Assembly (NCBI GenBank): GCA_944332505.1
Contig: CALVKC010000007.1
Location: forward strand, 1 to 30,561
From: an uncultured Bacilli bacterium
GTDB taxonomy: Bacteria; Bacillota_I; Bacilli_A; RF39; UBA660
DNA: 30,561 nucleotides
Reading direction: 5' to 3'
Shown here: positions 23,301-30,561 of the stretch, piece after piece
Layout: the number at the start of each line of letters is the position of its first letter
Numbering within the stretch: the stretch's first letter is position 1
Position numbers and translations under genes: made by a program
Notes under the pieces: generated by a model
The model's input: only the letters and a program-made list of their open reading frames with translations
Database searches by the model: none
Told to the model about the DNA's origin: nothing

Positions 23301-25925
23301 AAGTAAACTACCGAAGTCACTAATTCCACTTGCAGCCTAAGCTGTTCTAGTAGTTAAATCAGAGAAATCTTTATTTATTGTTTTTACAGATTTACTATCT
23401 ATTTTTAAGTTTAAATTTGCCCCACTGGTTTTATTTAACTAAACAACTTCTTGATTTATTTGCTATATTTTCTATTTTATTTCATCTAAAGAAGAGGCAC
23501 TAGCTAGACTTTCTATAGTCTATTTTAACTATTTAAAAGCAGGGTCAGCTGTATTATTAAATGATTCTAATTGATTTAATAAATCAGTTTTTAAAGAATT
23601 GCCCAAAGTCTAAATTGCTGCTGAATCGCCCTTTATAGAACTAAAAATATAATTAACTCTATCTCCAAACTACTCTAAAGATACAATTCCATTATCAGCA
23701 TTTTTTACAAGTTGTTTTAGCTAATTTGAAGCCTCATTAATATTATCCATTTTAATTTTAGCTTCTATTGCGCCATCAAAGGTGGTTTTAGAAAAACCTT
23801 GCTCAAGTCCCTCATTAAATCTTTCGGCGACGGTCATACCCGCACGAGCAGCTTTCTTTTCTAGAGCGCTAGTTGAAAATGTATTTACTAATCCACTAAA
23901 TACATTCTGTAAAACATTTTTAACAACCTAAAAACCTAGGAAAGCCGCGATAACTCTTGTAATAGCTCCACCTACAGGTCCAAGTGAGTCAGCTAAATTA
24001 TTAATTCCATTTATAAAATTGGTTAATAAATCAATAGCTCCTTTAATAAGCTAATTATTGGCAATACCCATGGTAAATAAATCCCAAGTATTTTTTAGCT
24101 GATTTAATTTAGCTTCAAGAGAATCTAGAGTTTTTTCAAATTGTTCTTGCGACGCACCGGTACTATTATAAGCTGCATCTACTAACTACATAGTACGGTC
24201 ATAGTCACCCATCATGGCCAAGAAACGAGACTGTTGACGAGAACCAGCGGCAGTAGTAGCAATATAACGTTGAGTAGCTAAATCTAAACCATCCCATTTA
24301 CTAGCTAATTCAAGTAAAATATCATCTAACCCACGGGCACCAGTTAAGAAATCTTTTAAAGAAATACCAACAGTTTGAAGGGCAGTATCAATTTTATTTA
24401 TACTAATTTCTTGCCCTTCACTATCAGTACCCTCTAATAGTCCCTGGTCAAATAACTCCTTGACTTCTGTGAAACGGGCTATAATTGTTTTCATAGCTGT
24501 ACCAGCAGTTTCAGGAGCTTCTCTTGTTGTTTCAATTATTTGTGACAAAAGAGCCGCAGTTACTTCAAATTCCATATTAGCGCTAGAAGCAATAGAAGCA
24601 GTCTTAGACATAGCGGTACCAATTTCCGCTGTATCGGCAGCAGTTACAGCAGCTAATTCAGAATAAACATCATTAATCCTCTAGGCTGAAACTTCATTTA
24701 ATTCCATATTGAAGCCACGGAGGGCCGCAGTCATAAGGTCAGTACCTGCTGCTGCATCCATGCTTGCAATACGAGACATCTTCATAGTTTCAATACCAAC
24801 AGCTTGAGCCTCATTAGCTTCCAGACCTTGCTGTAGATATAGAGTAGTAGCAGCATAGAGGTCATTAATCTTTGCACCTAATGCACTAGCTTCCTCTGAA
24901 TAACTAGGTAATCTATCCCACATATCTGCAACTGAAAAGTCAGTAACAGTAGCAGCCTCAGTCATAGTAGCATCTAATTCTTTAATTGTATCAATAGCAG
25001 AGCGGACTGCATCTCTAAACAAATCAATACCATTAGCTAAGCTAAAGAAATTAGTTAGGTTACCTTTAACTTCGTCTAATTCATTATTTAAAATACGTTG
25101 ACTATTTGCAGCATCAACTGAAGCATTGGCCTATTGTCTAATAGCATTACCAAGTTGTTCTGCTGAATTAGCAGCCTATTCAAAATCAGTTTTTAGATTG
25201 GTGACTTCACTACTTAAAAGCTGAGTTTTTTGGGTGTTTAACTAATCAATAGAATCATTAAATTTTTTAGACTCGCTAGTTAAATCATCAAAAACATCTT
25301 TTAACTATCCTAATGCAGTTAAATTAGCTTTTATATTAGTAGTTGACTTTCCTGATTTCTTTACCTAATTTTCATAGCGCTATTGAGTAGCTATTAATTC
25401 ATCAGTTAATTCAATAGCTTTTTTAATATCGTTAGAATTAAATGCCTCTAAAATTCCTTGGCCCGCAGTCTTTGCACCCTTGGTTTTTAATTGTCCTAAA
25501 GCATCTATAACTTGCTATAACTTAGAAGCATTTAAGGTATTTATACTTTGCTAAACATTATCTATCTAAGTATCTAGAGTTTTTAAAGAATTAAGAGTTT
25601 TTGAACTTATTTTAATATTTTCATCTAAATTAACTTTTTTAACTTCGCTTAAATTGTTATCTAACTATTTAAGTAAACTATTAATAGCTTTAACATTCTT
25701 TTCTAATCCTGTAACATCGCCTTTAGTCTAAAAGCCTTGTTCCATCTTAGAATTAAATTTATTAATCTAATTTTCTAATTCATTAAAAGTCTCTTTAAAA
25801 CTTTTAGATAAATTATCATCCAGTTTTATCTTAGAGAAGGTAGACTAAATCTAATTTATACTACTTTTAATCTAAGATATGTCAAGAGTACCAGTACCTT
25901 CTATTTTAAAAGTTTCTTTTGGCAT
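17325..25925 (-). CDS. Tail tape measure protein (2866 residues)
   Basis: One frame from ATG at 25923 to TAA at 17325, with 15 TAGs in the first 300 codons and probably about a hundred overall. Residues 1-300 are helical coiled coil with many TAG-encoded Gln. Residues ~300-520 carry the TP901-type core (MTEAATVTDFSVADMW; ALRGFNMELNEVSAQRIND). A hydrophobic segment with several membrane-like helices follows (about 886-960, LGPIALVAAALAAVAAIGF). Near 2190 is the GDGGGPELILSKDGNVRLGG motif, then a Ser-rich/Glu linker (about 2255-2292) and a helical C-terminal domain ending RYRNVNAINRLR. It sets tail length and probably helps DNA cross the envelope. ATG follows GGAGGGAG. No lysozyme or peptidase motif seen. 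Confidence 0.9.
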
Positions 25926-25946
25926 ACTCTCCCTCCTAAAAATAAA

Positions 25947-25973
25947 AATCAGCATTAAAAATTAATGCTGATT
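25947..25973 (-). terminator. Rho-independent terminator between second tube gene and tape measure
   Basis: AATCAGCATTAA and TTAATGCTGATT form a perfect 12-bp stem with a tiny loop, and on the - strand the stem is followed by TTTTTATTTTT. It lies just ahead of the tape-measure ribosome site and should lower tape-measure mRNA relative to the tube genes. Confidence 0.82.
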
Positions 25974-25979
25974 CTATCC

Positions 25980-26759
25980 TTACTATATATCGCTATCTAT
26001 ATCATCTTCTAAGAAATACAAATCCATAACAACTGAACTCCCTCTAACTCCTACAGGGTAACCTGTCGCGGAAAAATTTGCAGTTACTGGACTGGCATTT
26101 GCTCCCAAACGCATAGACAAATCAGACATTAATTTTAATTTTGGTATAGTTATAATTCCTGTTGTTGTCTTTCCAGTAGAATCATCCTTAAAGCGAGTTT
26201 TTCCAGTAAAATACAGAAAGCCTTCAATTAGTCTGCGTCCGACCTTAATATTAGAAGCATTACCGTCATAATAATAAGTATAATCAATTATTAAATTTAT
26301 ATAGGGCGCGCCTACTGTAATTTCTTTTTCGTTTATAGAAAATTCAACTTTATTCCCATTTACTCCATAAACAAAAATTTTTTCAGGTTTCTATTTTAAC
26401 TAAACTTTTCCCGCTTCATCTGATTCAACATTAATCCGTTTAGAAATTAAAATTGAAGACTTCTCTACTTCAACCAAATCTGAATTTCCTAGTAGAGCTA
26501 ATTGCACTTTTGAAAAAACACCTTGTGAAAAATTTAAACGTATTTCTTGTGTAGTCTCCCAAGTTACATGAGCACGATTATCAAAACCACCATTAGCAGT
26601 AGTTCTATCTTTTAGTTCCTAAAAGTTAGCAAGCTGTATTTTATTAAAAGCCGCAACAATTTCTCCTTCTTCAATTCTTTTTCCTTTTATCTCTATTGGA
26701 TAAGTAGCTTTTAAATAAACATCGTATAATTCTTTTGCACCAAGCAAGTTTACGTCCAT
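25980..26759 (-). CDS. Second tail-tube-like protein, paralogue of the major tail protein
   Basis: Predicted 259-residue protein with four TAGs. It shares the layout of the major tail protein upstream: both have Gln/Ile near the start of a strand, an A-GG-N turn (TTANGGFDN versus EARGGKGN), then W-x-x-x-x-EI (TWETTQEIRLNF versus IWDYGKEITVTL), FS-x-x-x-x-A-x-x-GN, and a late IP-x-x-K-x-x-S strand (IPKLKLMSD versus IPRAKVQSE). It sits where tail chaperones often sit, but looks like a tube-fold protein; it might be a tail-tip or minor tube component. It ends TAG-TAA, so the TAG adds only one residue. ATG at 26757 has a modest GGGGG-type site. Confidence 0.78.
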
Positions 26760-26784
26760 ATTTTTAATCCCCCTAAAAAGAAAT

Positions 26785-26804
26785 GGGCGACTTATTAGCC
26801 GCCC
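26785..26804 (-). terminator. Rho-independent terminator after the major tail protein
   Basis: GGGCGGCT and AGTCGCCC pair as an 8-bp stem (one G-U) with a four-base loop, followed on the - strand by ATTTCTTTTT. It lies between the major tail gene stop (26823) and the second tube gene, fitting a need for excess tube mRNA. Confidence 0.8.
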
Positions 26805-26822
26805 AAATCCAACATCTTAAAA

Positions 26823-27581
26823 TTAGCCCCCAGTTTCGGGCATATTATATTTAACTAACTTCATCATAGCTCCGCTTTCAGGACGAAGTACACGAATATT
26901 AAGGTTAAATACAGAGGGATCACCCTCAGCTTCTAGGGTAATAGTGTTTTCAGACTGAACCTTAGCACGAGGAATAATAAACTGGAAGAACTCGTCATTA
27001 CCAGTAACCTGAGAACGAGCATAAGTATCGCCAGTTACATAATAAGTGCCAGGGAAACTATTAGCAGAAATATCAATTACGCTACCATCAGCATTTAAGG
27101 GGAATGTAGCAAAATACTTCTCACCAACAGTAAAGGAAGTAGCAGTCGCGCCAGTAGCGTCGTAGTAAGAAGCACCAGTAATAGGGAACATGGCGCCACG
27201 AGGACCTTCCCACTGAGTAGGAGCAGCAGCTGTAGTAGTACCAGTAGCAGTAAACTGAATTGTCTTGTAAAGAGTAGGAACAGTATCGGTAGAAGCGATT
27301 GTATCAACCTGACCATTACCAAACATAACAGCCATAGACTTAGCAGAGAACAGAGCATCCTCTAGAGTTACAGTAATTTCCTTACCATAGTCCCAGATAA
27401 TTAGAGGAGGGTTACCCTTACCACCACGGGCTTCGGCTTCTTCTGCGGTCTGTTCAATAGTAGAAACTTTAAGGGTATCTAAGTATAAAGCGGGAGCGCC
27501 ACGCTCACCGGCATCAGTTACCTCGTAGAAAACTACGTCAGCAACTTCCTTGATACCATACTTATCAAGAATATTAGCCAT
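26823..27581 (-). CDS. Major tail tube protein
   Basis: Predicted 252-residue protein beginning MANILDKYGIKEVADVVFYE, with KVSTIEQTAEEAEARGGKGN and WDYGKEITVTLEDALFSAKS in the first third and a beta-rich C-terminal half (FFQFIIPRAKVQSENTITLE). This is the usual size and strand pattern of a siphovirus major tail protein and it lies upstream of the tape measure. It contains no TAG: all seven Gln are CAG, while neighbours use TAG and CAA freely. It is also more G+C-rich than the genes around it. This is what is expected for the most heavily translated tail gene. ATG follows AGGAGG; a terminator follows the gene. Confidence 0.9.
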   Translation of the reverse strand: MANILDKYGIKEVADVVFYEVTDAGERGAPALYLDTLKVSTIEQTAEEAEARGGKGNPPLIIWDYGKEITVTLEDALFSAKSMAVMFGNGQVDTIASTDTVPTLYKTIQFTATGTTTAAAPTQWEGPRGAMFPITGASYYDATGATATSFTVGEKYFATFPLNADGSVIDISANSFPGTYYVTGDTYARSQVTGNDEFFQFIIPRAKVQSENTITLEAEGDPSVFNLNIRVLRPESGAMMKLVKYNMPETGG

Positions 27582-27597
27582 TTAAATAGCCTCCTAT

Positions 27598-28380
27598 TTA
27601 TTTAATCCAATATTGGGGTTTAACTTTTTTACTATCCGCACCGCCAATTAGCGCACGAATATCAATTTCATATTTTTCTTTTTGTTGGTATCTTTCAACT
27701 AATTGACCTATTGAAGCCAAACTTAGTTGTCCAATATTAAGTGGATTAAGACCCATATTCATACAACAAATTACTTCTAAACTTTTTTCTAAAGTTAGCC
27801 CCTACCCAGATTTTGCTTTTATTTTATCTCGATAGCGCGCCTTAGCTTTTATACGTTTTATTCTTGGGTCTTCATTAGGATTTGGAGCTTCAATTTCTTT
27901 TTGTCCTAAAGACTATCGAATCATATTCTAAAAATCAAAATAATTACTTTCAGTTATTTTAGGAACTCTTTCTATATCCTCTATCGTTTTTGCTTTTAGA
28001 ATTATCTCTTTCATATCTCCAAACCAAATTTGCCTTAAACGAAGGACAATCGAAACTTTTTCTTTTGTGAAAAATTCAAAAGCTCTTTTTACTAAATCGT
28101 ATCCCTCTTCACTCTTTGCTGCCTATATTATTAAAAAATCAAAAGGAGTAGGGATTTTAACTTCTTTCTTTTTTTCTTCTGCTTTATTTAAGTCATCTAG
28201 AATAAGAGGTTTATTATTTTCACTTTTTAAAAATTCATCCTCTAAATCTTCTTGAGAAATTGTAAAAAGGGTATTAAATGAATTGTAATCTGGTGTAGTT
28301 AAAACTTCATTTATAGAAGGAGGATATATTTTACAAATATCCTTAAAATTTATTGGTAGTTTTAAAAAAGCATTAATCAT
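27598..28380 (-). CDS. Possible tail assembly chaperone-like protein
   Basis: Predicted 260-residue protein with four TAGs. The start is MINAFLKLPINFKDICKIYP, followed by an acidic linker (EDLEDEFLKSENN, KAEEKKKE), a helical middle, a basic stretch (RIKRIKAKARYRDKIKAK) and a helical C-terminal half with LNIGQLSLASIGQLVERYQ. The C-terminal half recalls tail-assembly chaperones, but those usually lie between tube and tape-measure genes and are made partly by frameshifting; here the gene lies upstream of the tube gene and no frameshift site is needed. The role is a guess. Start overlaps the upstream stop by eight bases; there is no clear ribosome site, so translation is probably coupled. Confidence 0.62.
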
Positions 28381-28864
28381 ACTGCGTTACCATAAATTGC
28401 ATTTCATAAGCCCCAATTTCTTCAGTTAAGAAATTAAGCTCAAAACTCTACAGATACATTTTTCCAATACCATTAATACTTTTATCATCAAGACTTTTCT
28501 AAATTTCTCCCATTATAAGAAAAGGTCGCATATTTTCATCTTTAATAATCCACTAAGTTAAAGGAACAAAAACCTCAACCGCTATATCAATATCTCTAAA
28601 CTCAGAATTCTCTAAATTAAGATTTCCTTTTACAATTCTTATAGTAACTAAAGAGTTAGCAGTATCTTTCGGTCCAATTCTAGGGACGGGCTTTATTAAA
28701 GTTCCATAAACTTTTGAAATTTTTTCTTCTTCTGAAAGATTAGGATTATTTAGAGGATCTTTATCATTATAATACAGTAATTTTACTAATCTATCATTAG
28801 CTAGCAATCGTTTAAAAATTAATACTAAATTTTCTCCTATTTCACTACAATTTCTTACACTCAT
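28373..28864 (-). CDS. Probable tail terminator / neck protein
   Basis: Predicted 163-residue protein with three TAGs. The N-terminal helix (MSVRNCSEIGENLVLIFKRL), the stretch KPVPRIGPKDTANSLVTIRI, and a beta-rich centre (DIDIAVEVFVPLTQWI) fit the size and alpha/beta pattern of siphovirus neck/tail terminator proteins, which cap the tube at the head-proximal end. I assign it by pattern and by position two genes before the tube protein, not by a clear motif. GGAGGTGA precedes the ATG. The start overlaps the previous stop (ATGA). Confidence 0.6.
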
Positions 28865-29598
28865 TGTAGGTCACCTCCATTTCCCTAAAGCCAGAAGAAA
28901 TCTTCATTATCCTCTTCACCAGGCGCGGGCTAAGGTACTGGAGTTTTATCTCTAATATAAACAGGGTCAATAGTTACATACTCTACTCCTTCGGTGGACT
29001 ATATATCATAACCAGTAACTCTATAAGCCTCTAAGTAAGGCTCTTCACCTATTTCTAAATATACATCTTTTTTAATATAAGGAGTTTTCGGCATTACAAA
29101 GAAACTGCTTTTTAAATTTTCAGAATATATAGTATCCATACGACTTCTTGAACGAATTTCATCTTTTAACATATTATTTTCTTGTCCGTACATATATGCC
29201 CAAGATTCATGTTCATTCTTTTCACTATCCAGCCACTTAATGAAATGACTCATTTTTAAAACTACATATCTATTATATCCACTTGTTTTAATAATTTCTA
29301 ACCAATAAATCATCCAATGATGAGTAATTCCATTACTATCAGTAATTTCTAATACTGTTCCAGGTGGAATTATTACATCTAAATTTACAAGTAAATACTA
29401 CATAGTTTCTGTTTCATCTTGCTTATATCGTTCAAGACTACCCGGAATTTCTTCTTCGTTATATAAAAAATCTACTCGATAAATACTCTTCAACAAATAT
29501 CTCTAAAAACTTTCGATTCTTTGATTTAATATTCTATCCTAATAATTAGTTCCATATCTATTTACTCTTTTTTTATAAATATCTTCAAAATAATTCAT
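28861..29598 (-). CDS. Probable head closure (stopper) / neck protein
   Basis: Predicted 245-residue protein with six TAGs. It starts MNYFEDIYKKRVNRYGTNYQ, followed by a beta-rich domain (VIIPPGTVLEITDSNGITHH, MIYWLEIIKTSGYNRYVVLK) and an acidic, proline-containing tail (about the last 45 residues). The small beta-barrel pattern and position between adaptor and tail terminator fit a head closure (gp16-like stopper) protein. It is longer than SPP1 gp16 (about 110 residues). Starts by TAATG overlap with the upstream stop; the acidic tail is unusual. With the standard code only about 104 residues would be seen. Confidence 0.58.
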
Positions 29599-29864
29599 TA
29601 ATCATCTTTTCCTAATAAAGTCATACAATCAAAGATTGTAGAGCGAAAATATTTATAATTTAAATATTTTAAAGTAGATAGTTTATGGAAAAGAATATAA
29701 TAATTTAGTGTGCGCGCCTCCATAGAAAAACCATTTAATTCAATTAAAATAGAATCTAAAAATTTTTCCCACTCGCGTCCTTTTTCATATTCACAAAGTA
29801 AACCGAAAAGTTTGTTCTTCAATTTATTATTATAGGCTTCTTTCATATTCTTATCTAAAATCAT
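29598..29864 (-). CDS. Small helical neck-region protein, unknown function
   Basis: Predicted 88-residue protein starting MILDKNMKEAYNNKLKNKLF. I chose the ATG at 29862-29864 because it overlaps the upstream TGA as ATGA, as other junctions in this operon do; an earlier ATG at 29879 is possible (5 more residues). The protein looks helical and rich in Leu, Tyr, Lys and Asn, with no TAG. No family recognised. Its place between adaptor and closure candidates suggests a small neck or head-tail joining protein. Confidence 0.62.
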   Translation of the reverse strand: MILDKNMKEAYNNKLKNKLFGLLCEYEKGREWEKFLDSILIELNGFSMEARTLNYYILFHKLSTLKYLNYKYFRSTIFDCMTLLGKDD

Positions 29865-30289
29865 TTTATTTCCGCCCATTTACTATATTTATATGGCTTA
29901 CCATTTATAGAGCGATAATAAATTCTTTCTAAAGAAGCCGCATTTTTCTTTTCATTAGTTAAAGTCTAATTAAATTTATCGAGTAAATTTGCCTGTGAAA
30001 AATCTCTTTCTTCATATAAAGGTTTTATATTTTCCCAGGTTAGAATGGTTCTATTTAACCATTCACATTTCATAAAACTAGCTAAAATCTATACTTCTTC
30101 ATTAGACAAATCATTAGAAAATCCTTCTTCAGTTCTTTCTAATGAAGTTCTAGGGAACTTAAACCAAGGAATTGCACCTTCTAAAATTTGTTTTAAATCT
30201 GTATTAACTTCCTCTTGCGTCCAAGTAACCCATTCATCTTCAGTTAACTTAGCTAAAAAAGCATCATACACTATCTAGTAAGGAGTCAT
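29861..30289 (-). CDS. Probable head-tail adaptor (connector) protein
   Basis: Predicted 142-residue protein with three TAGs, one at codon 5. The pattern MTPYQIVYDAFLAKLTEDEW, then ILEGAIPWFKFPR, then ILASFMKCEWLNR is that of a family I recall from many gut Firmicute phages in the head-tail joining position: an all-helical protein like gp15/gp6-type adaptors. ATG at 30287 follows AAGGAGGAATGATA. A downstream GTG is in frame but would cut the conserved start. The stop TGA overlaps the next ATG. Confidence 0.65.
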
Positions 30290-30291
30290 TA

Positions 30292-30561
30292 TCATTCCTC
30301 CTTATTTTGTCTTTTTAGTAATACAGCAGAAACTATATCAATACCACTTGCCTCTTTTAATACACTAGCTTTATCTATATCTGTCAATTCATTATCAACA
30401 GCATAATCAACTAAATTTTTAAGTTGCTCTTTAGATAATTTAGGAATAATTTCTTTTAAATCTCGAACCGGCGCAACAGTTAAATAACGCTTCATCTGCG
30501 CTTCAGTTAATACAATTACATTTTCAGGTTTAGTAGCCTCTTCTGGCTCTAGTCCTAATTC
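30292..30561 (-). CDS. C-terminal part of a neck/capsid-region protein (partial)
   Basis: The frame is open to the edge of the window and gives 89 residues before a TGA. The sequence has a helical pattern with VLTEAQMKRYLTVAPVRDLK and KLSKEQLKNLVDYAVDNELT; the arrangement recalls small helix-extension-helix (HeH/LEM-like) DNA or protein-binding folds, but this is weak. No TAG codon in this part. The next gene starts two bases after its stop. The N-terminus lies outside the window and the family cannot be named. Confidence 0.6.
   Translation of the reverse strand, partial: ELGLEPEEATKPENVIVLTEAQMKRYLTVAPVRDLKEIIPKLSKEQLKNLVDYAVDNELTDIDKASVLKEASGIDIVSAVLLKRQNKEE

Noticed and set aside
25926..27597. 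Programmed frameshift chaperone pair (gpG/gpGT-like) between tube and tape measure
   Set aside because: The gene between them is a tube-like paralogue with its own start and stop, and two terminators separate the genes; no slippery site linking overlapping frames was found.
1021..30289. A region of many pseudogenes or frame-broken tail genes
   Set aside because: The breaks are all TAG, always in the same frame as the pieces on both sides, never TAA or TGA, and no frameshifts are seen. Recoding explains all of them at once.
1..30561. tRNA genes (including a suppressor tRNA with anticodon CUA), CRISPR arrays, insertion sequences, integrase or attachment sites
   Set aside because: Gaps between genes are nearly all under 130 bases; I saw no cloverleaf, direct-repeat array, transposase or integrase. 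The suppressor tRNA expected from the recoding must lie elsewhere.

Overview
The window is a 30.6-kb piece of a tailed-phage genome, almost certainly a siphovirus of a gut-type Firmicute-like host. The sequence is AT-rich (about one third G+C by eye), nearly every gene has an AGGAGG-type ribosome binding site, and the gene order is that of a long-tailed phage: neck, tail terminator, tail tube, tape measure, distal tail protein, hub/fibre, adhesin, collar. The key to reading it is that TAG is not a stop codon. With the standard code the tail genes break into many short ORFs. With TAG read as an amino acid, best as glutamine (code 15), they join into complete genes that are all closed by TAA (18) or TGA (4), never TAG. 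The best single test is the RuvC-like gene, where a TAG falls at the Q position of its LALDQAT active-site motif.

Left end, + strand (1-1755): the end of an unrecognised gene, a dUTPase with an extra N-terminal domain, and a zinc-ribbon/RuvC-like resolvase fusion, all overlapping as an operon. This operon meets the - strand operon at a 10-bp hairpin terminator (1766-1790).

Right to left, - strand (30561-1798): a neck module (30561-28373: connector, adaptor, closure and terminator candidates), a possible tail chaperone (28380-27598), the major tail tube protein (27581-26823), a paralogous second tube-like protein (26759-25980), a 2866-residue tape measure (25925-17325), the distal tail protein Dit (17311-16400), a giant 2474-residue hub/fibre protein (16381-8957) and a 1172-residue Fn3/Ig-like adhesin (8940-5422). 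A consensus promoter (5391-5420) then restarts transcription into a block of small genes (5361-1798): a DUF1617-like protein, a His-rich tail collar protein, three proteins of unknown role, a C1q/TNF-like protein and a small helical protein. Hairpin terminators follow both tube genes.

TAG use is uneven. It is absent from the dUTPase and the major tail protein (whose seven Gln codons are all CAG), but there are about 54 in the hub gene and 15 in the first 300 codons of the tape measure. In the RuvC gene the first TAG sits exactly between the zinc-ribbon and RuvC domains, so the protein made could depend on whether the code switch has happened. No suppressor tRNA, release factor, integrase, lysis gene, tRNA or CRISPR array was seen in the window.
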